Shown here piece by piece: positions 25,422-35,213 of a stretch of 64,000 bases of DNA; the stretch's first letter is position 1; the number at the start of each line of letters is the position of its first letter. The stretch is from assembly GCA_041739525.1 (NCBI GenBank), contig JBGSNQ010000111.1, forward strand, positions 1 to 64,000. The letters are read 5' to 3'. The notes below the pieces were generated by a model, which worked only from the letters and a program-made list of their open reading frames with translations, was not told where the DNA came from and searched no databases. Position numbers and translations under genes: made by a program. Source of the DNA: DATJGR01 sp041739525. Its GTDB lineage: Bacteria > Pseudomonadota > Gammaproteobacteria > Pseudomonadales > Azotimanducaceae.

Positions 25422-27252
25422 ACGTGGATGGCTGTCCCGGATCGCACTGGCCGCAGCGGCATTGGTGCCGGCAATCGCGTTCGGTCTTCCCGACAGGCTT
25501 CCGGACGACCTCGTCTGGATCACCAACGACGAAGATCCGACGTTCGCCGCGCCAGAAGCGAAGCGCGGCGGTACCTTTCGGACCTCGATGCAGTCGTTTC
25601 CGCTGACTCTCCGTCGGGTGGGCCCGGATTCGAACGGCGGATTCGCATCGTTTCTCCGGTACAACCAGATGAGCCTCGTGCAGTGGCATCCCGACACGCG
25701 CCGCCCGATTCCGTCGTTGGCCTCGCATTGGGCGTTCGATGCAGACGGCAAGACCGTGTACTACCGGATCGACGACGACGCGCGCTGGTCCGACGGCGTG
25801 CCGGTGACCGCCGCCGACTTCGAATTCACGCGCGACTTCATGCGATCTAAAGAGATAGTCGCGCCCTGGTACAACGACTACTACACGACGCAGGTGGTCG
25901 ATATCCGCGCCTACGGCGACAGAATCGTCGGAGTGCAGGGCGCCGCGCCGAGGCCGCCCGAGGAGTTGATGTACGAATACGCCGTCGGTGTCGTGCCGAG
26001 GCACTTCCATAAGCTAGGTCCCAACTGGGTGGCCGATTACAACTGGAAGATCGAACCCAACACCGGGCCGTACCAGATCACCGATGTTCGTAAGGGACGG
26101 TACATCGAGCTCACACGGAATCCGAACTGGTGGGCGAACGATCGCAAGTACTATCGGCATCGATTCAACCCCGACAAGATCCGAATCAAAGTGGTGCGCG
26201 ACCTCAATGTGGCCTTCCAACACTTCGTGAAAGGGGAGACGGATACGTTTGGGCTGCTGATTCCGCAGTTCTGGCACGAGAAGGCAAAGGGGCCCGTTTT
26301 CGACAATGGCTACGTAACTCGCTACTGGTTCTACAACGATCTGCCTCAGCCCTCATCGGGGATGTTCCTGAACGAAGACGACCCGATCCTGAAGGACCGC
26401 AACGTGCGAATTGCACTCGCATACGCGATGAACTTCGACAAGGTGATCCGAACCGTGCTCCGCAATGACTACGCGAGAATGCAAACGTTCAACGAGGGTT
26501 TTGGCGAGTACGACAACCATACGATTCACGCGCGCGAATTCGATCTGGCGAAGGCGAAGGAATACCTCGATGCCGCGGGTTGGCGTGAGCGCGGTCCCGA
26601 TGGAATCCTCATGAAGGACGGGAAGCGGCTGTCGCTGCGCGTTACGTATGGATCGCCCTACAGCACCGATCGCCTCGTCGTGTTGCGCGAGGAAGCGAAG
26701 AAGGCGGGCATCGAACTGGAACTCGCGTTGCTCGACTCGGCGAGCGCGTTCAAGCAGATGCAGGAGAAGAAGCACCAGATCGCGTGGATGACGTGGGCTT
26801 CTCAAGGTATCTCTCCGGAGTATTGGCAGTTCTTCCATTCCGACAACGCGCACGTTCCTCAGACGAACAACCTGATGAACCACGATGATCCGGCGATGGA
26901 CAAGCTGATCGACGCGTATCGCGCATCGTCCACGAAGAGTGAGCGCATCGAACTCGCGCAGCGACTGGAGCAGATGGTGTTCGATTCGGGCTCGGTGATC
27001 CCGAGCTTCAAGGTGCCCTACACGCGGGAAGCCGCGTGGAACTGGGTGAAGTTGCCCGAGTGGCTGGGTGCGCGCACCAGCGATCAGCTGTTCGATCCGT
27101 TGGAGCTCTCGGCCGGTGTGTACTCGGCCGGAGGACTGTTCTGGATCGACGTCGACGAGAAGCGTCGCATCCGGGCGGCGATGGCGGCGGGGGAGACATT
27201 CCCGCCGGTGCTCAAAAAGGACGAGACGTACAGGCGCCGCGATCTTGAATGA
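25414..27252 (+). CDS. Extracellular peptide-binding protein (YejA/SBP family 5)
   Basis: This is a 612-aa class C solute-binding protein. A signal peptide spans about residues 1-24 (LSRIALAAAALVPAIAFG). The mature protein has KRGGTFRTSMQSFP, FEFTRDFM, VPRHFHKLGPNWVADYNW, GPYQITDVRKGRYIELTRN and NVRIALAYAMNFDKV, all typical of peptide-binding SBP_bac_5 proteins of the YejA kind. It captures oligopeptides in the periplasm and delivers them to the permeases. It overlaps the second permease gene by eight bases. Size matches E. coli YejA. Confidence 0.93.
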   Translation: MNRRGWLSRIALAAAALVPAIAFGLPDRLPDDLVWITNDEDPTFAAPEAKRGGTFRTSMQSFPLTLRRVGPDSNGGFASFLRYNQMSLVQWHPDTRRPIPSLASHWAFDADGKTVYYRIDDDARWSDGVPVTAADFEFTRDFMRSKEIVAPWYNDYYTTQVVDIRAYGDRIVGVQGAAPRPPEELMYEYAVGVVPRHFHKLGPNWVADYNWKIEPNTGPYQITDVRKGRYIELTRNPNWWANDRKYYRHRFNPDKIRIKVVRDLNVAFQHFVKGETDTFGLLIPQFWHEKAKGPVFDNGYVTRYWFYNDLPQPSSGMFLNEDDPILKDRNVRIALAYAMNFDKVIRTVLRNDYARMQTFNEGFGEYDNHTIHAREFDLAKAKEYLDAAGWRERGPDGILMKDGKRLSLRVTYGSPYSTDRLVVLREEAKKAGIELELALLDSASAFKQMQEKKHQIAWMTWASQGISPEYWQFFHSDNAHVPQTNNLMNHDDPAMDKLIDAYRASSTKSERIELAQRLEQMVFDSGSVIPSFKVPYTREAAWNWVKLPEWLGARTSDQLFDPLELSAGVYSAGGLFWIDVDEKRRIRAAMAAGETFPPVLKKDETYRRRDLE

Positions 27253-28225
27253 CGTCGCGCTTCGTGTCGAAACGCTCGCGACCGAGTTCGTCGGAGACGA
27301 AACCACTGTGCGCGTTGTCGATGGAGTCAGCTTCGATCTCGTTGCGGGTACGACGCTCGGCGTAGTCGGTGAATCCGGATGCGGCAAGAGCGTCACGGCG
27401 CTGTCGATCATGGGGCTGCTGCCGAGGCCCGCCGGGCGTGTGGTTCAAGGTCGCATTCTGTTGAACGGTGTAGACCTTCTTCAATTGCCGATCGACGCGA
27501 TGCGGAAAATCCGCGGACGACGCATCTCGATGATTTTCCAGGAACCGATGACCGCGCTGAATCCGGTGCAGCGCATCGGAATGCAGTTGATGGAAGTCAT
27601 GCGCCTGCACGAAGACGTTGGCGATGCCGCGGCACTTCGACGGCGTGCTGTCGAACTGTTGACCGAGGTAGGAATTCCGGCACCCGAACTGCGGCTCGAC
27701 GAGTATCCGCACCAACTTTCCGGCGGTATGCGGCAGCGCGTGTTGATCGCCATTGCGTTGGCGTGCCGTCCGGATGTGTTGATCGCCGACGAGCCCACGA
27801 CGGCGCTCGACGTTACGATTCAGGCGCAGGTGCTCGAGCTGATCGAACGGCTGCGACAGCAACGCGGCATGTCGGTGATCTTCATTACGCACGATCTGGG
27901 CGTGATTGCGGAAATCGCAGATCAGGTTGCCGTGATGTATGCGGGACGGATCGTAGAGATGGCACCCGTCGAGGAGCTCTTCCAGCGCCCCTTGCATCCG
28001 TACACGCGCGGGTTGCTGGCATCGATGCCGCAGCTTCAGCAGCAGCCGAAATCTCGGCTGCCGACGATCCCGGGCATGGTTCCCTCACTCTCGGCGTTGC
28101 CTGCCGGCTGTCGATTCTCGAACCGGTGTGCGCACGCCACCGCGCTATGCGCCACTGAGCCCGCGTTGGAACAATCGAGTTCGGATCATCGGGTGGCGTG
28201 CCATCACTGGAAGACGCTGCCATGA
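27245..28225 (+). CDS. Oligopeptide ABC transporter ATP-binding protein (OppD/DppD-like)
   Basis: This is a 326-aa ATPase starting at TTG 27245, overlapping the binding-protein stop by eight bases; no ATG or GTG is available at the conserved N-terminus. Walker A GESGCGKS, Q-loop FQEPMTALNP, signature LSGGMRQR and Walker B VLIADEPTTALD are intact. The C-terminal oligo_HPY region has the cysteine pattern CRFSNRCAHATALC found in peptide importers. It energises uptake through YejB/YejE together with the next gene. Confidence 0.95.
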   Translation: MNDVALRVETLATEFVGDETTVRVVDGVSFDLVAGTTLGVVGESGCGKSVTALSIMGLLPRPAGRVVQGRILLNGVDLLQLPIDAMRKIRGRRISMIFQEPMTALNPVQRIGMQLMEVMRLHEDVGDAAALRRRAVELLTEVGIPAPELRLDEYPHQLSGGMRQRVLIAIALACRPDVLIADEPTTALDVTIQAQVLELIERLRQQRGMSVIFITHDLGVIAEIADQVAVMYAGRIVEMAPVEELFQRPLHPYTRGLLASMPQLQQQPKSRLPTIPGMVPSLSALPAGCRFSNRCAHATALCATEPALEQSSSDHRVACHHWKTLP

Positions 28226-29262
28226 GCGCGCCGCTGCTGGAGGTGCGCGGACTCACCAAACATTTTCCCGTGCGCGGTGGCGTATTGATGCGACGGGTAG
28301 GGTCGGTTCACGCCGTCGATGATGTTTCATTCAGCGTCAATCGTGGCGAAACGCTCGGACTCGTTGGTGAGTCGGGCTGCGGCAAGAGCACGGTCGGCAA
28401 GACCCTGCTGCGGCTGTTGGAGCCTTCAGCGGGGTCGATCTTTTTCGAAGGCACCGATATCACGCATCTGGCCGGAACGCAGTTGCGGGCGTTGCGCCGC
28501 GAGATTCAGATCGTGTTCCAGGATCCTTTCGAATCGCTGAACGCGCGCCATTCGGTAGGCCGAATTCTCGAGGAACCGTTCATCGTGCATCGTCTCGGCA
28601 CCGCGGCGGAGCGTCGTCGTTGGGTGGCGGAGCTTCTGGATAGGGTTGGACTGTCGAGTGATGCAGCCCAGCGCTATCCGCACGAGTTCTCGGGAGGGCA
28701 GCGGCAACGCATCGGCATTGCCCGAGCAATTGCGTTGCGTCCGAAATTGATCGTCTGCGACGAAGCCGTCTCCGCGCTCGATGTTTCGATTCAGTCGCAG
28801 GTTCTGAATCTGCTGCTGACGCTACAGGCAGAAATGAACCTGGCGCTGATCTTCATCGCACATGACCTGGCGGTGGTGAAGCACATGTCGGACGACGTCG
28901 CGGTGATGTATCTCGGCCAGATCGTCGAGCGAGCAAGTGCGCGACAGATCTACCAGCGACCGCGGCACCCCTATACGCGCGCGCTGTTGTCGGCGATTCC
29001 GATCGCCGACCCGGTCAATCGCGACGCGCGCCGCCGCTCGCGCATCGTATTGCAGGGCGATGTGCCGTCGCCGCTCGTGCCGCCGGGCGGTTGTCGGTTT
29101 CATCCGCGCTGCGCGCACGCGCGTCCGGATTGCGCGACGCGCACACCGGTACTCGAAGCTGTCGTCGACGACTTCGGCGCGGATGTACGAGCGCCCTCGA
29201 ATGGTGCGGTAGCGTGTCACTATTGGCGCGAAATCGCGGCCGGATACAACTCGCTTTCGTAA
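28222..29262 (+). CDS. Oligopeptide ABC transporter ATP-binding protein (OppF/DppF-like)
   Basis: This is a 346-aa ATPase overlapping the preceding ATPase gene by four bases (ATGA). Walker A GESGCGKS, Q-loop FQDPFESLNAR, signature FSGGQRQR and Walker B LIVCDEAVSALD are present. The C-terminal oligo_HPY motif is CRFHPRCAHARPDC. In E. coli the Yej ATPase (YejF) is one fused polypeptide; here the two halves are separate genes. A 73-bp gap separates it from the transglutaminase/DUF2126 gene on the same strand. Confidence 0.95.
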   Translation: MSAPLLEVRGLTKHFPVRGGVLMRRVGSVHAVDDVSFSVNRGETLGLVGESGCGKSTVGKTLLRLLEPSAGSIFFEGTDITHLAGTQLRALRREIQIVFQDPFESLNARHSVGRILEEPFIVHRLGTAAERRRWVAELLDRVGLSSDAAQRYPHEFSGGQRQRIGIARAIALRPKLIVCDEAVSALDVSIQSQVLNLLLTLQAEMNLALIFIAHDLAVVKHMSDDVAVMYLGQIVERASARQIYQRPRHPYTRALLSAIPIADPVNRDARRRSRIVLQGDVPSPLVPPGGCRFHPRCAHARPDCATRTPVLEAVVDDFGADVRAPSNGAVACHYWREIAAGYNSLS

Positions 29263-29335
29263 CGAGCGGCGTTCGGTTGCTATTGTCGATGTCGGCCCAT
29301 AGAGTCCTCTGTCATCCCCGGTTCAGGAACGCTTC

Positions 29336-32300
29336 ATGACCATTCACGTGGCGCTGACGCATGAGACGCGCTACCAGTACGACCGCCCCGTTCAACTCGG
29401 TCCGCAGACCATCCGTTTGCGGCCGGCCGCGCACAGCCGCACCAACATCCTGAGCTATTCCTTGTCGGTCGAGCCGCGGAGCCATTTCCTGAACTGGCAA
29501 CAGGATCCGTACGGGAACTTCCTTGCCCGCGTGGTTTTTCCGGAGCCGATCGAGTCGTTCGAAGTGAAGGTCGATCTCGTGGCGGATATGGCCGTGTACA
29601 ACCCGTTCGACTTTTTTCTCGAACCGGATGCCGAGAAATATCCGTTCGTATACGAACCGCAACTGAAGCGTGAACTCGAGCCGTTTCTCGATGCGGCGCC
29701 GGCTGAGCCGGCGTTGCGCGCATGGCTGGACGCGTTCCCGAAGCCGAAAGCGCAGCCCACCGCCGATTTCCTGGTAGAGCTCAACCAGCGTCTTGCAGGA
29801 GAGATCGAGTATGTCGTGCGCATGGAACCGGGCATTCAGACGCCACAGGAAACGCTCACGCTGAAGCGCGGTTCGTGCCGCGACTCGAGCTGGCTGTTGG
29901 TACAGATTCTCCGTCACCTCGGGCTCGCGTCGCGGTTCGTCAGCGGATATCTGATCCAGCTCACGGCCGATGTGAAGTCCTTGGACGGTCCGTCGGGTAC
30001 CACACACGACTTCACCGATCTGCACGCCTGGGCGGAGGCGTATTTGCCCGGTGCCGGTTGGGTCGGCCTCGATCCGACATCCGGCTTGCTCACCGGTGAG
30101 GGTCATATTCCACTGGCGTGCGCCCCACAAGCGCCGTCAGCAGCTCCAATCTCCGGATTGCTCGAGCCGTGCGAGATCGAGTTCGACTTCGACATGTCGG
30201 TGCAACGAATCGTCGAAACCGCGCGCGTCACGAAGCCGTACACGGCTGAACAATGGCAGCGTATCGATGCGCTGGGACATCGCCTCGATGCAGAACTCAA
30301 AGCAGAGGATGTACGCCTGACGATCGGCGGAGAACCCACCTTCGTATCAATCGATCACCCGGACGGTGAGGAGTGGAATACGTCTGCCACTGGCCCGACG
30401 AAGCGCGTGTTGGCAGCGCAGCTCATCGAGCGGTTGCGGGCGCGCTTCGCTCCGGAAGGTCTGCTGCATTTCGGGCAAGGCAAGTGGTACCCGGGTGAGC
30501 AGCTGCCGCGCTGGGCATTCGCGTTGTACTGGCGCGGTGACGGCAAACCGCTGTGGCGCGATCAGGCGTACGTTGCCAACGAAGCCGTCGACTATGCCCC
30601 AACGAGCGCACAGGCGCGCGCGTTCATAGAGGGAATTGCGCGGCGACTCGATCTGCCGGTGCAGGCGCCCGTTGCCGCATACGAAGACCCCTGGTACTTC
30701 ACGTCGCAAGAGCGCCGCCTGCCGGAAAACCTCGATCCGCTCGACAACAAGCTCGACGACCCGATGGCACGCGACCGTCTTGCCAGGGTGTTCGAGCGCG
30801 GTCTTGGTACTCCCGTGGGCTTCGTGCTGCCGGTACAGCGCTGGCAGGCGGCACACGACCGGCGACGCTGGTTGACGGAATCCTGGTCGACGCGAGCGAA
30901 GCGGTTGTTGCTGTTGCCGGGAGAGTCGCCCGTCGGCTATCGGCTACCACTGCCGTCGCTACCGCATCTTCCGCCGTCGCGTTACCCGAGGGTCATCCCA
31001 GCGGACCCGTTCGAACCACGAGAGGAACTACCGGTGCCTGATCCGCATCGCCAGCCGTTTCTGGCCGGCGGTTGGACACGCGATCACGATCGTGAGCGGG
31101 CGCGGACGATCGCGAACCAACGGGACCTCGAAGGGGTGGCGCCCGTGCGCACTGCTCTCGTCGTCGAGCCGCGTGGCGGTCGTTTGAACGTGTTCATGCC
31201 ACCCGTGGATACCGTGGAGGACTACCTCGATCTGGTTGCGGCGGTGGAGGACACGGCCGCTGAGTTGATGATGCCGGTGCATCTGGAAGGTTATGGACCA
31301 CCGTCGGATCCGCGACTGAACGTCATCAAAGTGACGCCCGATCCCGGTGTCATCGAGGTCAACATCCATCCGTCACACGGTTGGGACGAGATGGTGGCGA
31401 CGACGCATGCGATCTACGAGGAAGCGCGTCTCACGCGGCTGGGCACGGAGAAGTTCATGCTCGACGGCCGCCACTCCGGAACAGGCGGCGGCAACCACGT
31501 GGTGCTCGGCGGCCCAACCGCTGCCGACAGTCCGTTCCTGCGGCGTCCGGATCTGCTGCGCAGCCTGATCACTTACTGGCAGCACCATCCGGCGCTGTCG
31601 TACCTTTTCTCCGGAATGTTCATCGGGCCCACGAGCCAGGCACCGCGGGTCGATGAAGCGCGCCACGACGGTCTGCACGAACTCGAACTCGCCTTTACCG
31701 AAGTGCCGAATCGAGACAACGGCACGCCGCCGCCATGGCTCGTGGATCGGATCTTTCGCAATCTGCTGATCGACGTCACCGGCAATACGCACAGGTCCGA
31801 GATCTGCATCGACAAGCTGTATTCGCCTGACGGGCCAACAGGGCGGCTCGGTCTGGTCGAATTCCGCGCGTTCGAGATGCCGCCGCACGCCCAGATGAGC
31901 CTCGCGCAACAACAACTGCTGCTGGCGTTGGTGGCGCGTTTCTGGAAGGCGCCGTACGAACGCGATCTCGTGCGTTGGGGAACGTTGCTGCACGATCGCT
32001 TCATGCTTCCGCACTTCGTGTGGCAAGACCTTGCCGAGTTGATCCGCGACATGAATCAAGCGGGATATCCGCTGGAACTCGATTGGTTTGCACCGCATTT
32101 CGAGTTCCGCTTCCCACGCTACGGGGAAATCCGCTACGGCGACATGATGCTCGAACTGCGCCAGGCGTTGGAGCCTTGGCATGTGATGGGAGAGGAGGGC
32201 GCGCCCGGTGGTACCGTGAGATACGTTGACTCGTCGCTGGAACGCCTGCAGGTGAAAGTGACCGGCTACACTTCAGAACGATTCATCATTGCGTGCAACG

Positions 32301-32650
32301 GTTGTGCCGTGCCGATGCGTGCGACGGATGTAAACGGCGAACACGTCGGCGGCATCCGCTTCCGAGCTTGGCGACCTGCAGCGAGCCTGCACCCCACGAT
32401 CGGTATCGATGCGCCGCTGGTGTTCGATGTGTACGATCGCTGGACGCAGCGCGCGGTGGCTGGTTGCACGTATCACGTCGCGCATCCTGGAGGCAGGAAC
32501 TTTGAGCATTTCCCCGTGAACGGCAACGAGGCGGAGAGTCGCCGCCTCTCTCGCTTCTTCGCGTTCGGGCACACCGCCGGTCCGCGCCCTGAACCGCGTT
32601 CGATCGTGCGTCCCGAGTTCCCGCACACGCTCGACTTGCGGTGGAGTTGA
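29336..32650 (+). CDS. Transglutaminase-DUF2126 fusion protein
   Basis: This is a 1104-aa cytoplasmic protein without a signal peptide. Residues 1-80 are the bacterial transglutaminase N-terminal beta domain. The cysteine-protease-like core follows with triad C181 (KRGSCRDSSW), H230 (DLHAWAEAYL) and D246 (VGLDPTSG). From about 310 to the end runs DUF2126 (LTIGGEPTFVSIDHPDGEEWN, GEQLPRWAFALYWR, GTGGGNHVVLGG, STGNTHR-like HRSEICIDKLY). The family is nearly always next to permuted ATP-grasp and alpha-E genes in predicted peptide-synthesis or modification systems. The reaction is unproven. Confidence 0.93.
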   Translation: MTIHVALTHETRYQYDRPVQLGPQTIRLRPAAHSRTNILSYSLSVEPRSHFLNWQQDPYGNFLARVVFPEPIESFEVKVDLVADMAVYNPFDFFLEPDAEKYPFVYEPQLKRELEPFLDAAPAEPALRAWLDAFPKPKAQPTADFLVELNQRLAGEIEYVVRMEPGIQTPQETLTLKRGSCRDSSWLLVQILRHLGLASRFVSGYLIQLTADVKSLDGPSGTTHDFTDLHAWAEAYLPGAGWVGLDPTSGLLTGEGHIPLACAPQAPSAAPISGLLEPCEIEFDFDMSVQRIVETARVTKPYTAEQWQRIDALGHRLDAELKAEDVRLTIGGEPTFVSIDHPDGEEWNTSATGPTKRVLAAQLIERLRARFAPEGLLHFGQGKWYPGEQLPRWAFALYWRGDGKPLWRDQAYVANEAVDYAPTSAQARAFIEGIARRLDLPVQAPVAAYEDPWYFTSQERRLPENLDPLDNKLDDPMARDRLARVFERGLGTPVGFVLPVQRWQAAHDRRRWLTESWSTRAKRLLLLPGESPVGYRLPLPSLPHLPPSRYPRVIPADPFEPREELPVPDPHRQPFLAGGWTRDHDRERARTIANQRDLEGVAPVRTALVVEPRGGRLNVFMPPVDTVEDYLDLVAAVEDTAAELMMPVHLEGYGPPSDPRLNVIKVTPDPGVIEVNIHPSHGWDEMVATTHAIYEEARLTRLGTEKFMLDGRHSGTGGGNHVVLGGPTAADSPFLRRPDLLRSLITYWQHHPALSYLFSGMFIGPTSQAPRVDEARHDGLHELELAFTEVPNRDNGTPPPWLVDRIFRNLLIDVTGNTHRSEICIDKLYSPDGPTGRLGLVEFRAFEMPPHAQMSLAQQQLLLALVARFWKAPYERDLVRWGTLLHDRFMLPHFVWQDLAELIRDMNQAGYPLELDWFAPHFEFRFPRYGEIRYGDMMLELRQALEPWHVMGEEGAPGGTVRYVDSSLERLQVKVTGYTSERFIIACNGCAVPMRATDVNGEHVGGIRFRAWRPAASLHPTIGIDAPLVFDVYDRWTQRAVAGCTYHVAHPGGRNFEHFPVNGNEAESRRLSRFFAFGHTAGPRPEPRSIVRPEFPHTLDLRWS

Positions 32651-32651
32651 T

Positions 32652-35213
32652 TTGATCGAGGCAGCCGACGATCGAGGCGTTGATCCGATGGTGGCGGGCT
32701 ATCGTCCGCCATCGGACGTCTATGACGAGATGATGGCGCGCGATGGAACGTTGCGCCCGCACTGGCGCACGTTCATCGACGGTCTCAACGCGATGGGCGG
32801 CGAAGGGCGCCTCCATGCGGCGGAAACCGCCGCGCGGATGCTGCACGAAAACGATGTGACTTATATTGCCCACGGCACCGAAGGTGATACCGCGCGGCAA
32901 TGGCGCCTCGACATGCTGCCGCTGATCATGGCGCCGGGAGAGTGGCACGCCCTGGAAGTCGGACTCGTCCAGCGCGCACGATTGTTGAACATGATCGTTG
33001 CGGATGTGTATGGGCCGCAGCAGCTGCTGAAATCGCGTTCGATTCCTCCGGCGCTGGTGTTCGGCAATCCCGAGTTCCTGTTGCCATGTCATGGCGTGGC
33101 CGCGCGCGACGGCACCTTTTTGCATCTGTTGGCATTCGACCTGGGTCGTTCTCCCGACGGGCAATGGTCGGTATTGAGCAGTCGTACGCAATCTCCTGCG
33201 GGAGCCGGTTACGCGCTCGAGAACCGCATCATTACGTCGCGTTGCCTGCCGGACATGTTCGAAGCGTGTAACGTGCACAGGCTCGCGTCGTTTTTCGGTG
33301 GATTCAGCGAACAGCTGCTGCATCTGGGCGGTCGCGACGATCATCTGGCAGTAGTGCTGTCACCCGGTCCGGGCCGCAGTTACTTCGAACACGCGTTCCT
33401 CGGTCGTTACCTCGGCTATCCCGTGGTCGAAGGTGCGGATCTGACGGTTCGGGCGGGACGCGTCTACCTGAAGACGCTCGAAGGCTTGAAGCCGGTCGAG
33501 TTGATACTGCGCCGCGTCGAATCGAACCAATGCGATCCGCTTGAATTGCGTGTCGATTCAAGCGTCGGCGTCGCGGGGCTACTACAGGCCGCGCGGCAGA
33601 ACGAAGTCGTTATTGCGAACTCCATCGGCAGCGGCGTAGTCGAGAACGAAGCGATCATGAGTTTCCTGCCGAGCCTTTCGCGCCAGGTGCTGGGAGAAGA
33701 CCTCAAGATCCATAGCGTTCCGACGTGGTGGTGCGGCAATCCGGCCGATCGTGCTCACGTACTCGCGCACCTCGACGACCTTGTTGTGCGTCGCTCGTTT
33801 GCGTCCCGTTCGTTGATCGCGAGTGGTAGCCGTGGCTCGCTGACGTCCGAATTCGGGGGCCTCTCCGGGGGTACCGTAAGGGAAATGATCGAACGCCAGC
33901 CGCATCAGTTCGTCGCACAGGAACCGATACAGCTTTCAACGGCGCCTTTTTGGTCCGGTGAAGGATTGGTGCGCGCAGAGCCGTTGACCTTGCGCGTGTT
34001 CGTCGCGGCAACCAAGGATGGCTATCGCGTGATGCCCGGCGGGCTCGCGCTGCTGACCCGTGACGGTGATGTGCGCGCGCAGCGCGCGACATCGGATTAC
34101 AGCAAGGACGTGTGGGTGCTCTCCGACGAATCGGTCGATACATTCAGTTTGTTGGGTCGTTCGTTGCAGGCAACGGCCCTGCGCCGGTCGGACCGTGATC
34201 TGCCGAGCCGCGCCGCCGACAATCTGTATTGGCTGGGGCGCTATCTGGAGCGCGCAGAAGGGGCTGTGCGACTCTACCGCAGCCTGTTCAGCTATCTTTC
34301 GGGCGAGAGCGCAGGCAACGATCCCTCGACGCTCGATACGCTCGCGCGGCTGCTCGTGTCGCAAGAACGGCTGACGGCGCGCAGGGCGAGGCGCGCAACC
34401 GTCGATGGCGCGAGAGCGGTTGAACAGGAGTTGTGGCAGGTTCTATTCGATCCGGAATCGCCTGACGGTTTGGCAAAGGTGCTCGGAAACGTGGGCAGAA
34501 CTGCAGAACTGGTGCGAGAGCGCCTCTCCGCCGACTCGTGGCGCATCCTCGAGAGCCTTACGCGCACGCCGGAGGTGCCATGGCGCGCCCATGTCATCGG
34601 CGATGCGGTGAAGCTGTTGAACACGATGATTCAGAACCTCTCTGCGATCACCGGCCTCATTCAGGAAAACATGACGCGCGGCTACGGCTGGCGGCTGCTC
34701 GACATGGGCCGCAGAATCGAACGTACGCGGTACGCTGCACGGCTGATTCGCGGAATCACGACGCAAGGTGAACCGGCCGAGACCGGAATACTGAACCTGC
34801 TGCTCGAACTCGTTGACAGCACGATGACGTACAGGTCGCGCTACAAGGCGATCCCACAGTTGCCTGCCGTGCTCGACCTGGTGATGGCCGACGAGAGTAA
34901 TCCACGGTCGTTGATCTTCCAGATCCACGAGATCGAAGAGCATCTAAAGGTGATGCCCCTCGAGCAGGAATCCGGGCCGATCAGCGCTGCGCAGAAGATC
35001 GTCATCAGCCTGCTGGCGGAGCTGCGGCTGTGTGACGTTAAGAGACTATCGGTCGTGCGCAGCCGTGCAGGAAAGCGCACGCATCTCGATCGCGTGTTGA
35101 CACGTTTGGAATTCGGCGCCGACGATCTGTCGGAGGTCATTGAAGGCACTTACTTCAGCCATTCGCTGGAACGGCAGATCTCGGGTTCAGGCCGCTCAGG
35201 TACGTCAACGTGA
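32652..35213 (+). CDS. Circularly permuted ATP-grasp (type 2) fused to alpha-E domain
   Basis: This 853-aa protein starts at TTG 32652, one base after the upstream stop. Residues 1-505 are the permuted ATP-grasp (COG2308: RLLNMIVADVYGPQQLL, LLPCHGV, DLGRSPDGQWSVL, FLPSLSRQVLGEDL). Residues from about 513 are the alpha-E domain (COG2307), with the opening LPSRAADNLYWLGRYLERAE. In many genomes these are two genes; here they are one polypeptide. ATP-grasp enzymes form amide bonds through acyl-phosphates, so a peptide or amide ligase is expected; the substrate is unknown. Confidence 0.93.
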   Translation: MIEAADDRGVDPMVAGYRPPSDVYDEMMARDGTLRPHWRTFIDGLNAMGGEGRLHAAETAARMLHENDVTYIAHGTEGDTARQWRLDMLPLIMAPGEWHALEVGLVQRARLLNMIVADVYGPQQLLKSRSIPPALVFGNPEFLLPCHGVAARDGTFLHLLAFDLGRSPDGQWSVLSSRTQSPAGAGYALENRIITSRCLPDMFEACNVHRLASFFGGFSEQLLHLGGRDDHLAVVLSPGPGRSYFEHAFLGRYLGYPVVEGADLTVRAGRVYLKTLEGLKPVELILRRVESNQCDPLELRVDSSVGVAGLLQAARQNEVVIANSIGSGVVENEAIMSFLPSLSRQVLGEDLKIHSVPTWWCGNPADRAHVLAHLDDLVVRRSFASRSLIASGSRGSLTSEFGGLSGGTVREMIERQPHQFVAQEPIQLSTAPFWSGEGLVRAEPLTLRVFVAATKDGYRVMPGGLALLTRDGDVRAQRATSDYSKDVWVLSDESVDTFSLLGRSLQATALRRSDRDLPSRAADNLYWLGRYLERAEGAVRLYRSLFSYLSGESAGNDPSTLDTLARLLVSQERLTARRARRATVDGARAVEQELWQVLFDPESPDGLAKVLGNVGRTAELVRERLSADSWRILESLTRTPEVPWRAHVIGDAVKLLNTMIQNLSAITGLIQENMTRGYGWRLLDMGRRIERTRYAARLIRGITTQGEPAETGILNLLLELVDSTMTYRSRYKAIPQLPAVLDLVMADESNPRSLIFQIHEIEEHLKVMPLEQESGPISAAQKIVISLLAELRLCDVKRLSVVRSRAGKRTHLDRVLTRLEFGADDLSEVIEGTYFSHSLERQISGSGRSGTST

